NCBI RefSeq assembly: GCF_040412425.1
Contig: NC_089766.1
Coordinates: 20,673,653-20,737,652 of the forward strand
DNA from: Macrobrachium rosenbergii
Lineage: Eukaryota; Arthropoda; Malacostraca; Decapoda; Palaemonidae
DNA: 64,000 bases
Reading direction: 5' to 3'
Made by a program: the position numbers and the translations under genes. Positions 1 to 10,284 of this stretch are shown here, in pieces; the stretch's first letter is position 1, and every line of letters begins with the position of its first letter. Under the pieces are notes generated by a model. That model searched no databases. It saw nothing but the letters and a program-made list of their open reading frames with translations, and had not been told where the DNA came from.

Positions 1-290
1 TGTTTGTACTTATTTATGTTGGTCTTGTTCTTTCTTTCATATAGGTAGGTTGTTTTAAGATTTTAGTGAACTCCTTTTACTCATTATTGACTTGTCTTGG
101 AATGAGGTGTTTTTTTTTAAATATTTTTACTACATAAAGAGCTGTTGCCATTGCATTAATTTGTTATTGATGTTCGCAAATTATATTATATTTTATAGCC
201 TTGAAAATGCGACTTGGAATTCGTCATGGAACGTCGGCATTGAAAATAAACTGTAGATGATGAGGATGCCTTTCCCTACTGCTTCCTTCG

Positions 291-468
<178 letters not shown>

Positions 469-590
469 TTAGTTAATGCACAGAACAATTGTGTATGTGA
501 TAAAGTTAATATATACGTATGTATACATATATGTGTGTGTTAGTGTGTGTATTAACAGATAGTTAGACACAGAGATAGATGCATAGATAG

Positions 591-591
<1 letters not shown>

Positions 592-665
<74 letters not shown>

Positions 666-710
666 TATACATACATATATATATATATACATACATATAT
701 ATACATATAA

Positions 711-783
<73 letters not shown>

Positions 784-803
784 TACATATATGCATATAT
801 ATA
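592..803. repeat. compound (AT)n / (ATAC)n microsatellite
   Basis: Two long AT tracts are separated by a degenerate TATACATACATATA segment. The (IY)n frames over it are spurious. Confidence 0.95.
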
Positions 804-1408
804 GTAGGGAGTACGGATAGGAAGAACAGTCAGCTCATCATTGATATATTTATTAATAGGTGCGCTTCAGGGATCACCCATATCCCATCTTTTCTGGCTA
901 AAAGATACAAAAACACTAATTAAAACTGACAACAGAGCTTACAAAATTAAAATGCTTTAAAGATTGAAAAATGACAATGACAAAACAAGAAATAGATTAC
1001 CTTCAGTAGTAAAGTCCAGAGGATGAAAACTGAATAAGAGTAAACAAGGTTAGCAAGTAAACAAGAAAGGCGGGGGAGGGTTACTATAGTACGACCGTTT
1101 TAGGAAGAGACTTTGCCCCTCTTAAACTGACCATTAACCTTCTGACTTCAAGCTCTCATTGTTTGCGCCTGTTATCAACACGTGTACTATAATAGAAAGT
1201 TCTGAATGAAGTTTTGTTGTCCCACTTAAATTTTAGATAAAAAAAAAAAAAAATTTCAATATATGAAAATGATAGATGCAAGAAATTTGGAAACCTAGAT
1301 GTGCTTTCATTTTCAGTTTTGTTTATTTGGATGCTGTACTGAGCAATGTTCTTGAGTTACGTCATCTACTATAGTTTTTATTACTGTTCCTTTGCTGTTA
1401 TCGAAGTC
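804..1408. other. unannotated AT-rich stretch
   Basis: About 600 bp with no long ORF, no recognised domain, and only a short A-run near 1240. I see nothing I can name here. Confidence 0.6.
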
Positions 1409-1557
1409 ATATAATTGTGATATAGTTTTGAGCTTTTGAATTGTTTTCTTTCGTGTATGCCGTGATCCGTCTTTACCTCCTTGCTGTATCAAGGTTGAAT
1501 TTTCACTGTGCAGCTATAAAATAGCTCATAATAAATATTCTTTAAATATTATTTACA

Positions 1558-1639
<82 letters not shown>

Positions 1640-1780
1640 GTGTAACAATATTTAAAGAATATTTATTATAAGTATTTTATAGCTGTACAGTGAAAATTCA
1701 ACCTTGATACAGCAAGGAAAAAAGGCTGGATTACGGCATGCACGAAAGAAAAACAATTCAAAAACTCAAAACTATATCAC

Positions 1781-1788
<8 letters not shown>
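1409..1788. repeat. inverted repeat flanking an (AT)38 core
   Basis: The left arm (about 1409-1559) and right arm (about 1637-1788) are reverse complements of roughly 150 bp each with few mismatches. For example TTGCTGTATCAAGGTTGAAT in the left arm pairs with ATTCAACCTTGATACAGCAA in the right. The spacer 1561-1636 is pure AT. The outer ends are ATAATTGTGATATAG and its complement, and the right end runs straight into another AT tract. It has the form of a foldback or palindromic MITE centred on a microsatellite. No coding capacity. Confidence 0.88.

Positions 1789-1868
<80 letters not shown>
1784..1868. repeat. (AT)n microsatellite
   Basis: AT tract beginning at the outer end of the preceding inverted repeat. 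Frames through it encode (IY)n only. Confidence 0.95.
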
Positions 1869-1870
<2 letters not shown>

Positions 1871-2100
1871 CACATTTATACAGTATTAGATTTACCTGTG
1901 CTTTTAAAGCACTGTCATATGATACTCATCACTGCTGTGGCATTTCTGTTATATGTAGATTTTTAAAGATATTTCTGCCACTTTCTGTCGAAAAAACAGA
2001 TCTATATTTCAATTTATTTCAATTTCAGTGTTCAACAGGATATCACACAACAAGGGAAAGCAATAAATTTATTTACAATCGAAGTATGAGGAGACATTAC

Positions 2101-2640
2101 TTATGAAGAATCCTCGTCAGAGGATGCTACATCGATAACAAAAGAATCTATATATTTATCAATGCAAACATCTCTTGAAGCGTCATCTCTTTTTATATCT
2201 TCGGCATGTCTCACATCATTAGCCCAGTTGTCAGAAGACATGGATTCAATTGCTTCTTTGACCAAAGGAAGCAGGTCTGATTTTTAAAATGATTCTTCTT
2301 TGCCACGTATGATTTCACCTGCGCCCATATCAGTTCTGTTGCATTATACTGGCAGTGATATGTAGGCAGCCTAACCACTATGTCCATGATCTCTTGCCAG
2401 TCTGTCAATCACGTAATCATTTTCTTTACATGAATGTCTTTTGCAACTTTACTAATTTTTTATTAGCCAGTCTTTAACTTCATCCTTTTGGCAGACATTG
2501 TCGGAGGTTTATTAATTCGAACTGAATGATAAGAAGCGTTATCCAACACTATGATGGCAGATGGCCCTATATTGGGAAGAAGCTGGGTTTTAAACCATTT
2601 TTCAAACACTGCAGAATTCATCTGAATTTCTAGATTGCGT
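2101..2640 (-). pseudogene. degenerate DDE (IS630/Tc1/mariner-type) transposase, C-terminal half
   Basis: Read on the minus strand, pieces in shifting frames give FEKWFKTQLLPNIGPSAII, then VLDNASYHS, then VRLPTYHCQYNATELIWAQ, and an acidic tail ending in SSDEDSS before a TAA at 2103-2101. The DNASYHS aspartate block and the YHCQYNxxELIW block are, from memory, typical of DDE_3-type transposases of the IS630/Tc1/mariner group, with the second catalytic aspartate in the first block and the final acidic residue in the second. At least one internal stop (about 2460) and frameshifts near 2290 and 2410 break it, and no start or N-terminal DNA-binding domain is visible upstream of 2640. It is a dead remnant. 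The sub-family is uncertain and no terminal repeats were found. Confidence 0.72.
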
Positions 2641-2796
2641 ATCCCTTGTCAGCTGGGTGCTTGATCATTGATAAAAATATTACCCAGAAATGTGGTTAAT
2701 ATTGCAACCAATATTGTGATTGTGTCTACTTACTCTCAATGTTATTGTTGTACAATTAGAAGGAATAAATCATAGGTAAAAATTTTTATTCTGTCA

Positions 2797-2798
<2 letters not shown>

Positions 2799-2868
<70 letters not shown>
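2799..2868. repeat. (CT)n microsatellite
   Basis: Pure CT tract of 70 bp followed by a T-run. Confidence 0.97.
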
Positions 2869-2876
<8 letters not shown>

Positions 2877-3683
2877 GCCCAGCTAGTGGAATAGTAAGCG
2901 GAACCATAAAAATGATGAACATTCTTTATGATTAGTTTTCTGACGAATATACAAATAATTTTTAACTATAATACACAACTGTGATGTAGCTGTCCTTTAC
3001 GGATTCAAATAGAATTAGAGAAAATGACAAAAAAAAAAGAAGACTGTCATCCTCAATCAGTGCAGTGCTTATACCTCTGGCAACACTAAACCCCGCTATA
3101 TAGTACTTATCCTATGTTTATTTATTTGTGTTGTTACATTAATTGCATAATATCTATATCACGGATCGCTACTATCACAATATTATCATATAAATAAAAC
3201 AGGTTAATTTGCAGCAAAACAACAAATACAAACGCTATTACAATGATTGTTTACGATTTCGTGCGTCTGGTAGCATGCTACGGGTGACTACCGTCTGAAA
3301 ACCCTCCGGATTGTGGTAAGTGTGAGGTCTCATCTCGGCCGTAATCAAAGGGTTAACGTGATTTCCTTCGTCAAAGAACAGCACTATTGATCCTCGTGCC
3401 CTCAGCTTTCTAAGTAATGGCCTTGAAGAGTGTTAACAGTGAAGGAAATGAGCCCGGAAATCATGCCGGGATGAAACCTACCTTTCCCTCTGACTTCTCC
3501 AGAGACTCCTTCAGACGCCCGTCACGGCTAATGCCTTGAAGGTATCTGCAATGTACAGCTGCACTAAAGAGCTTCAGGGAAAACCTCAAGTGTAACAAGA
3601 ACAGAAATGATGAATGTGCGTTATCAGTTATAATGGCCCACCATGACCTGAAATTATAAAAGAAATCAATAAAAACATGTGAT
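2869..3683. other. unannotated stretch
   Basis: About 800 bp with short ORFs only and no recognised protein motif or RNA gene. Confidence 0.55.
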
Positions 3684-3825
3684 TAAATGCTGTACTAGGG
3701 AAAGCAATGCAAGCCTGCAGAAAAATGGATGCTTTCGACGGCGTGGCTGAAGAGGACAGTTGTGCAAACGGTTAAAACTTTCCATTTTGCCTCAGACTTG
3801 CGTTGTCTTCCCTAATACGGTATTT
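3684..3825. repeat. imperfect inverted repeat (hairpin)
   Basis: The roughly 45-bp arm at 3684-3729 (AAATGCTGTACTAGGGAAAG...) is complementary to 3781-3825 (...CTTCCCTAATACGGTATTT) at about four of five positions, with a loop of about 50 bp. MITE-like in form; no family recognised. Confidence 0.6.
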
Positions 3826-3981
3826 CATTGTCATTTCTCTCCATGAAACATTCAATAGTAACTCAAAAATTAACAAACTTCAATGGCTATGAAATAAGTA
3901 AACACAACAATAACAAAAACAACCGCAAATCAATAGAAAGTGACTAAACTTTTGTTACCACTTTTATTTGGGGGAGAATCA

Positions 3982-3983
<2 letters not shown>

Positions 3984-4039
<56 letters not shown>

Positions 4040-4040
4040 T
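3984..4040. repeat. (CT)n(GT)n microsatellite
   Basis: CT tract of about 45 bp followed by a short GT tract. The minus-strand ORF over it is an (RE)n artefact. The next 280 bp up to the transposon hold nothing recognised. Confidence 0.95.
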
Positions 4041-4321
4041 TGTGTTAATTTTGAAACAAGTTTGAACAAAATGAGAAGTCTGTTACAGCGAAAGCGATAA
4101 ACTCTTAGTTTGAGGTAAAAGTAATATTTTATTTGTACTTTAAATGTAGAAGCAGCTTTGTTTATATACTGACTTTTAGAAAGGTTCAACAATACTGACA
4201 TGTGTGTTGGCATTGTTTTGTCTACTTTAATTTAAAGCGATTCAGACAAAAATCATTACACCACTGAACGGCAAAGGCCTCAAATGCGTGTACGGGCAGT
4301 AAACACCTGACCATGGTCTAA

Positions 4322-4365
4322 AGGCCCGTTCACACATTCACGTATCAGCCCACGCATGTTCATGC
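4322..4365 (+). repeat. left terminal inverted repeat of the Harbinger element
   Basis: 44 bp matching the reverse complement of 12898-12941 with two mismatches. The TAA at 4319-4321 is the target-site duplication. Confidence 0.95.
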
Positions 4366-4749
4366 GTGAATGGAAACTGGTAGTTGGCAACAGCTTACAT
4401 AAGTACTACGAAAAAGTTCCGTAATGCGTATTTAAGATCGTGGACATGCGGGGCGGAGTAGGGAGGTCGATACGCACCATCCCAGCATGCGTGGGGAGCC
4501 ACGTATGTTTCGATATGTTCAAAAGATACGTGTCTGCTCACGTCATCCGTCATTTTGCGTGGTTCCACACGCACCGCGTGGTGCATCCGTAGTGTGGTCT
4601 GCGCGCCTGCGGGACAATGACGTGTGGTCCCACGCTGCTCTCCCGTTCCCGCCAAGAACCGCGTGGGTCCCCACGAGGTTCGGGAGTAGACGTGGCAACA
4701 GCGCCTCTTCCCCAGGACCTGAGACGATGAGGCAGCGCTGTGTCGGGTG

Positions 4750-4785
4750 TATAAAACAGCTTGCGGCGCGGATGCAGCTTCAGTT
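4750..4785 (+). promoter_or_regulatory. core promoter: TATA box plus initiator
   Basis: TATAAAA at 4750-4756 and the arthropod-type initiator TCAGTT at 4780-4785 put the predicted +1 A (4782) 32 bp from the first T of the TATA box, the expected spacing. The first ATG in a long frame downstream is at 4849, so the predicted 5' leader is about 67 nt. This fits a promoter for the transposon's MADF gene. Not tested. Confidence 0.65.
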
Positions 4786-4848
4786 CCTCTCCCGGACAGG
4801 CAGCAGCAACACCGTTTCTCACCCCTCCAGCGCCTTCGTCAGCAGAAA

Positions 4849-6300
4849 ATGCCGAAAGTAAGCAGCAACAGACAGCGGAAGGGGGCTTACAAGCCTCCAA
4901 CATCCCAGTCAGGAGCGGAGACGGCCTCTACAAGGTGGCCACCTGCTGCAGGCACCCCTGCAGACACCATGGAGGAGGATGTGGTCATAAACCTTGAAGA
5001 GGCTGATGAGGTGGAGGACATGGCCAGTGACCAAAGCCTCTTCAATGACAAGGACATCGGCCTGGATGACGTTGACTCTGCCGATGATGACGGGAATGAT
5101 GAAGCTGCTGACGGCACTGCCCCTGGGACTGGAAAAGCGTGTCGCAAGAAGAACCCCTCTGTCATCCTCTCAGACGAAAATGAGAGGCTGGTAGGGGAGT
5201 GGTTGGAGCAGGAGGCAGAATTCATATACAACAAGGGCATGATGGCATACAAGGACAAGGCCAGGGTGTGCAGGGCATTTGAGGAGAAAGGGAGGTCACT
5301 GGATCCTCCTGTGTCAGGCCCTGAACTCCGGACCTGGTTCACCTCCCTCAGGACCCGCTTTGGACGCCTCACAGCCGAAAAAAGTGGTCAGGAGGCCAGC
5401 AGACGACTGACGGACCGTGAGAAGTGGATACTGAACATCTTCCACTTCCGCAAGCCCCACATCATCCGCCAAAAGAAGCCCAAGGTGTTGGGACTTCCGA
5501 TGGTATGTCTTATTGTTTCACTGTTTAGTAAATCCGTGACTGAAACTTTAATGCACAGTTTATTTAATTAATGAAACTACAACCTTGTCATTCACAGTAC
5601 ATTTACATTCTCTCATACATGTTCCATCTCTTTACAGTCTGCATCTGCTGCAGCTGCTTGCAGCAACCCTCCTGGCCATGGTCCTGCCCTTGATGTTCCT
5701 GCCCTTTGTGATCCTGCTGGCAGTGCCACTCCAGTCCCCTGCTCGTCCAATGACCGGTCCTCCACCATTGATGATCCTGCACCACAAAGGAAGTCACGGA
5801 AGGAGGACAAGGCTGCAAGTGGGGTCCTGGACGTGTTGCTGCAACAAGCAGAGTCAGCTCGGCAAAGGCTACAGGGGGCCATAAGACCTCTGTGTGACCC
5901 CAAGCTGATGTACTGGCGGAACGCCCTGGAGGAGCTTGCCGCCGACTGTGCAGATGTGGGGCCCGAGCTGAGGATGGCGCTGAAGGTGGAGTTCATCTCT
6001 GCCATACAGCACTTTGTGAGGGCTACCAAAGAGGGCATCACAAGGCCGCCACGTTATCTGATACCCCACACCCAAGCAGAAGCCCTCTGGGATGCTCCGC
6101 CTGCGGCCCCAGCTCCCCTTCCTGCTGCTGCTACATATGTGCCACTTGCTACACCTAGTGGTGCCATGGCACAGCCTCTCAACCTCACGGTGCAACAGGT
6201 GGCGATGCTGCACGCACAGCTGTCTGCACCTGCAGTGACGTCCGCAACCAGGGACCTCAACGTGTCTTTGCCAACGAGCAGCTTCCTGGAGAACCTCTAG
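4849..6300 (+). CDS. Harbinger-encoded MADF/Myb-like DNA-binding protein (two exons, 438 aa)
   Basis: Exon 1 is 4849-5502 (218 codons from ATG, MPKVSS) and exon 2 is 5638-6300. They are joined across a 135-bp intron with a GTATGT donor at 5503 and a TTTACAG acceptor ending at 5637; both exons are in the same phase, giving one open frame of 438 residues ending at TAG. Residues about 41-92 are strongly acidic. Residues about 108-205 look like a MADF/Myb-SANT-like helical domain (LVGEWLEQEAEFIYNKG, then RTWFTSLRTRFGRL). Exon 2 has an Ala/Pro-rich linker and a BESS-like helix (MYWRNALEELAADCADV). In animal Harbinger elements the second gene encodes such a protein, known to help the transposase enter the nucleus and bind the transposon ends; that role is inferred here. 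A longer in-frame start at 4747 precedes the predicted transcription start, so 4849 is preferred. No disabling change seen. Confidence 0.82.
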
Positions 6301-6399
6301 TTTAAGGCAACAATTTTTTTATATATATTTTTTATAATGTGTTCACTTTAGTTTGAAAGTTTGATCCTTGCTTGTTCCTCTGTTTCAGGAATAATTTAC

Positions 6400-7147
6400 A
6401 TGTAAGTGAGTGCTAGATAATTGCGATCAATAGATTTGTTTAGTTAGGTTTCAGTATGTGTCTTTGGTTTTGGAGAAATCCTTCGATCCAGTAATTCCAG
6501 TAATTTCAGGTTAAATTTGTTCCAGCATCCGCGGTTAGACTGGGAGTAAATATGGAGGGAGAAAGGTTATTGGTTACGGGAATATGTATTTGCGAGTTTC
6601 TTTTTTTGTAGAGTTAAGAGGTGAAATTTATAGTTCGATAGTAAAGTTGAATCTTGTTGATTTTCTTGGAGGCCATTGAAGTTTAGGTTTAAACCAGGAT
6701 TAGATACCCTGTTATTCTAGACTTAAAGTTTATTGCTTGATTAGTATCAGTTATGAGCTTGAAATTTAAAGGATTTGGCGGTATCCAAGTCTAGTTAGAG
6801 GAACCTGCCATTTAAACGATATGCCACGAATGATCTTACTTTGTCTTGTCAAACAGTATGTATACCGCCATTATTAGGTGGTGTATTAATATAGCCATTA
6901 AAATTAATTTATATTAAGTATATTAGGTCAAGGTGCAGCCCATGACAAAGATATCGGTGGGTTACAGTGTGTTATATATAAACGGATGGATTTTTGAAAT
7001 GGGGTCCTGAAGGTGGATTTAATTGTATTTCTTTTTTAATATGTTAGATTGATAGTAGCTCTAGGATATGGACACATCGCCCGTCGCTCTCATTCTTTAA
7101 AGTGAGATAAGTCGTAACATAGTAGTTGTATTGGAAAGTGCATCTAG
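6400..7147 (+). rRNA. rrnS: 12S rRNA, 5'-truncated NUMT copy
   Basis: Recognised from the small-subunit 530-loop sequence CAGCATCCGCGGTTAGAC near 6522, the arthropod 12S landmark AAACCAGGATTAGATACCCT near 6690, and the 3' domain ACATCGCCCGTCGCTCTC followed by AAGTCGTAACATAG and GGAAAGTGCATCTAG near 7072-7147. About 630 nt lie between the 530 loop and the 3' end, as expected. The 5' domain is shortened or diverged, and the start coordinate is approximate. Mitochondrial in origin and presumably not functional in the nucleus. Confidence 0.85.
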
Positions 7148-7217
7148 GAGTATGAGTTGTAGCTAATGTTTAAGCACTCCACTTACGCTGGAGGGATTGC
7201 CCTTATCGGCACTACTT
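7148..7217 (+). tRNA. trnV: mitochondrial tRNA-Val(UAC), NUMT copy
   Basis: It sits in the canonical place between 12S and 16S. The anticodon stem CTCCA/TGGAG encloses a loop with TAC. The acceptor stem (GAGTA with TACTT) is short and partly wobble-paired, and the D-arm TAGCTAATGTTTAAGC is typical. About 70 nt. Confidence 0.7.
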
Positions 7218-8515
7218 AATAGTTGTTTATTATTAGTGGGTCTTGCGTGTAGTTTAATTACATAAAAAATTAATTGATTTTGTTGATTAGTATTCTGTAG
7301 AATTTTGTTATTGAGGTTATAGTTAATGAGTACAGTGATGGAAGTTTTATTGAATTAGGTTAAAGTAGCGTTGAGTTTTCGTACCTTTTGTATCAGGGGT
7401 GAACTAAATTGGTATATTAGTTATGGAGTCCCGAAACAAAGAGAGCTAGATTTTGTTGCTTTTTTACGTGGTAAAGTGATTTGTAATGAGTCTCTAGTAG
7501 TGATATGTTAGTCGATTTTTGTATATCTGGTTTTCCGTTAAATGAATTTAATTTTGTGTCAAGTTAAAGTTTAATTTGATAGTTACGATAGGAGGAATGA
7601 GCTTCTTATCTGTTGTTTTGTCAAGCGTCTTATCAGTCTTCATTTGAGGTGGGCTTAAAATCAGCCATCTTAGTATAACGTTAGAGTAATATTGAGGTTT
7701 TTTTTATTTTTATAAGATGTTTGCTTTTATTAGCGGGAAATGTCATTTATTGATTAAGTGGCAGTTAAAATGTTTATATAAGTAGAATTGAAGTTAATTT
7801 TTATTTTAGAGTGTTATTTGTTTTTTAAGCAGTTTGAGATGCGCTTAGAAGGAACTCGGCAAATTTTGTCCTCGCCTGTTTATCAAAAACATGTCTGTGT
7901 GAATTAGTTATAAAGTCTAGCCTGCCCACTGATTTATTTAAAGGGCCGCGGTAATTTGACCGTTGAAGGTAGCATAGTCAGTAGTCTTTTAATTGGAGGC
8001 TTGAATGAATGGTTGGACGAGGGACAAACTGTCTCCTTAGCGGCGTTTGAATTTAACTTTTGAGTGAAAAGGCTCAAATTGTTTAGGGGGACGATAAGAC
8101 CCTATAAAACTTGATATAATTTAGGCTTAACTTGCGATGTGGGTGAAAAGTAGTTTTGTCTGGTTTATATTTCGTTGGGGAGATGAAGATATAATGAGTA
8201 ACTGTCTATTTAATTTTATAGCATTAATTAGAATTTGATCCTTCTTTGGGGATTAGGAGAATAAGTTACTTTAGGGATAACAGCGTGATTTTCTTTGAGA
8301 GTTCTTATCGACAAGAGTAGTTGCGACCTCGATGTTGAATTAAAATTTCAGCTAGGTGTAGCCGTTTAGCTGGTGGGTCTGTTCGACCTTTAAAATTTTA
8401 CATGATTTGAGTTCAAACCGGTGTGAGCCAGGTTGGTTTCTATCTTTTAGTGGTTTAAAAATGGCTTTAGTACGAAAGGATTGAGCTTTTGGGATAGTCT
8501 TTGTGTAAGATAAAC
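7218..8515 (+). rRNA. rrnL: 16S rRNA, NUMT copy
   Basis: All the usual large-subunit landmarks are present in order: CGCCTGTTTATCAAAAACAT (the universal 16S primer site) near 7873, AAGGGCCGCGGTAATTTGACC near 7940, GACGATAAGACCCTATA near 8091, GGGATAACAGCGTGATTTT near 8273, TTGCGACCTCGATGTTG near 8321, CTGTTCGACC near 8379 and TAGTACGAAAGGATTGAG near 8469. The block usually reading CCGTGCRAAGGTAGCAT appears as CCGTTGAAGGTAGCAT, one base short. This is either decay after transfer or sequencing error. End approximate. Confidence 0.93.
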
Positions 8516-8523
8516 TTTAATGG

Positions 8524-8588
8524 ATTGTCTTGGCAGATTAGTGCGTCGGATTTAGGATCCGTTAATATAGTGATTACTATAGACAATA
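8524..8588 (+). tRNA. trnL1: mitochondrial tRNA-Leu(UAG), NUMT copy
   Basis: Perfect 7-bp acceptor stem ATTGTCT (8524) / AGACAAT (to 8587). Anticodon stem GGAT/ATCC encloses TTTAGG with anticodon TAG. Lies between 16S and ND1 as in pancrustacean mitochondria. Fold apparently intact. Confidence 0.9.
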
Positions 8589-8589
8589 G

Positions 8590-9559
8590 GAAGAGGCTCT
8601 CTTGTGCCTTCTTTCTGTGATAATTTTGATTAAGTTAGTTAGTTATCTAATTTTAGTAATTTTGGTTTTGGTTTCTGTTGCATTCTTTACATTGCTTGAG
8701 CGTAAAACCTTGGGTTATATTCAGATTCGTAAGGGTCCTAATAAAGTAGGGTATGCTGGTTTATTGCAGCCTTTTGCTGATGCTGTTAAGTTATTTACTA
8801 AAGAGCAGACTTTCCCCACTATGAGTAATTTTATTCCTTACTATTTATCTCCTGTGTTTAGGTTATTTATTGCTTTGGTTTGTTGGTGTTTAATGCCGTA
8901 TGAGTTAGGGTTGTTCTCTTTTGAGTTTGGTATCTTGTTTTTTCTCTGTTGCACGAGAGCAAGAGTGTATTCTACTATGGGTGCTGGTTGGGCTTCTAAC
9001 TCTAAGTATTCTCTTTTGGGTTGTCTTCGTGCTGTTGCTCAGACTATCTCTTATGAGGTGAGTCTTGCTTTGATTTTATTGAGCATGTTGTTTTTGGTGG
9101 GAGGTTTTGATTTGAGACTGTTTGAGAGATATCAGCGTTATTGTTGGTTTTTTTATTTTAGGATTTCCATTGGCTTTGTTATGATTTGCTTCTTGTTTAG
9201 CTGAAAGAAATCGAACTCCTTTCGATTTTGCAGAAGGCGAATCTGAGTTAGTGTCAGGGTTTAACACCGAATATAGGGGAGGTGGATTTGCTTTAATTTT
9301 CATAGCTGAGTATGCCAGGATTTTGTTTTTGAGAGCTCTTTTTTCTATCATTTTCTTGGGGAGTGGACTTGTTTCCTTGCTGTTTTATGTGAAAATTATG
9401 TTTATTGGTTTTTGTTTTGTGTGGGTGCGTGGTACTCTGCCTCGGTTTCGTTATGACAAGTTGATGTATCTTGCTTGAAAAAGGTTTCTCCCTGTGGCCC
9501 TAAATTATTGTATTTTTTTTATAGGATTGAAGGTCTTTTTAGAAGTTACCCTAGTATAG
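8590..9559 (+). pseudogene. nad1: ND1 (NADH dehydrogenase subunit 1), NUMT copy with one frameshift
   Basis: Hydrophobic protein with the ND1 signatures [18 protein letters not shown] near the N-terminus, [20 protein letters not shown] and [13 protein letters not shown] in the middle, and [19 protein letters not shown] later. TGA must be read as Trp and AGA/AGG as Ser, as in the invertebrate mitochondrial code. Frame 1 (from about 8590, or TTG at 8602) runs to about 9150, where a T-rich run (near 9150-9165) shifts the reading to frame 2; frame 2 then continues open under code 5 to TAG at 9557-9559. The one-base indel is in a homopolymer, so it may be mutation or sequencing error. Under the nuclear code the gene cannot be expressed. 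Confidence 0.92.
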
Positions 9560-9580
9560 CTTTGTAAAGAAATTAGGATA

Positions 9581-9648
9581 GACTATTAAGAGATTCGAAC
9601 TCTTGTTGGGTGCTTTCAAAACACTTGTCTTCCTAAAGATGAATAGTC
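9581..9648 (-). tRNA. trnS2: mitochondrial tRNA-Ser(UGA), NUMT copy
   Basis: On the minus strand the 7-bp acceptor stem GACTATT/AATAGTC closes perfectly, the anticodon loop holds TTTGAAA with anticodon TGA, and the T-arm contains GTTCGAATC. It lies between cytb and ND1 on the opposite strand from ND1, the ancestral pancrustacean arrangement. Confidence 0.9.
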
Positions 9649-10267
9649 AGTCTATGAGTTTATCTCATACAACCATTGCTAGCGGGTTAATAATGAAGAA
9701 TGAGAAATACAAGACTGTTAAGATCTGTCCTGTGAGGATGTACGGGTCTTCTACTGGCCGAGCGCCGATTCATGTCAATAAAATTACGATTCTAATTATA
9801 GATCAGAATAAGATTTGTCTGATCGGGTAGAAGGCTAATCTTCGGAATTTGTTTTTGTGCGTAAATGGTAGGATGAATAAGATAGCTACTGATATCACCA
9901 AGGCGATAACTCCTCCTAGCTTATTGGGGATTGATCGTAGAATTGCGTAAGCGAATAGGAAGTACCATTCTGGTTGAATATGAGCAGGAGTGACTAGAGG
10001 GTTGGCTGGAATGAAGTTGTCTGGGTCCCCCAGGAGGTAAGGATCGAGGAGTGTGAGGATGATTAGGGCGGCCAGTGTGACTACAAATCCTACGATGTCT
10101 TTGAACGAGAAGTAGGGGTGAAAGGGGATTTTTTCTAGTTGTCTGGAGATTCCTAGTGGGTTGTTGGACCCTGTTTGATGTAAAAATAAAATATGGACTA
10201 TGGAGGCAGCTGCAATAATGAATGGGAACAGGAAGTGAAAGGTGAAAAATCGTGTTAGCGTTGCGTT
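9649..10267 (-). pseudogene. cob: cytochrome b, 3' portion (about 206 codons), NUMT copy
   Basis: Read on the minus strand in the invertebrate mitochondrial code the frame is open throughout: [19 protein letters not shown], then [59 protein letters not shown], and near the end [18 protein letters not shown]. All are conserved cytb C-terminal blocks. The 5' 170 or so codons are missing because the NUMT ends at 10267. The 3' end is an incomplete T stop abutting tRNA-Ser, as in real mitochondrial genes. No frameshift seen, so this part has hardly decayed. Confidence 0.92.
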
Positions 10268-10284
10268 ACTTACTGTTTACAATG

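Larger units (their letters stand above)
6400..10267. other. NUMT: nuclear copy of a contiguous mitochondrial segment (12S to cytb)
   Basis: About 3.9 kb reads as one unbroken piece of arthropod mitochondrial DNA (minority strand as +): partial 12S, tRNA-Val, 16S, tRNA-Leu(UAG), ND1, then tRNA-Ser(UGA) and the 3' part of cytb in antisense. The right junction is sharp: cytb homology stops within a few bases of 10267, after the codons for N-A-T-L-T-R. The left junction is less clear, between about 6340 and 6480, because the 5' part of 12S is poorly conserved. Both flanks are Harbinger 3' sequence. Three tRNAs still fold, cytb is fully open in code 5, and ND1 has a single indel, so the transfer is recent. 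It could also be an assembly join, although transposon sequence on both sides with matching TIRs and TSDs argues against a simple contaminant. Confidence 0.9.

Noticed and set aside
2211..2408. Small host protein of 65 codons
   Set aside because: It is one in-frame fragment of the DDE transposase remnant.
4395..4903. ORFs on both strands in the GC-rich transposon subterminal region
   Set aside because: High GC lowers stop frequency; they lie upstream of the TATA/initiator pair and have no motif.
4887..6260. Minus-strand ORFs opposite the MADF gene
   Set aside because: Shadows of a real, biased coding frame; no domain.
8602..9204. ND1 ORF as a nuclear gene
   Set aside because: Needs mitochondrial code and contains a frameshift; NUMT.
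9603..9830. Plus-strand ORF of 75 codons
   Set aside because: It is antisense to tRNA-Ser and cytb.
6400..10267. Genuine mitochondrial contig or contamination
   Set aside because: Both sides continue into one Harbinger element with matching TIRs and target duplications, and ND1 is frameshifted.
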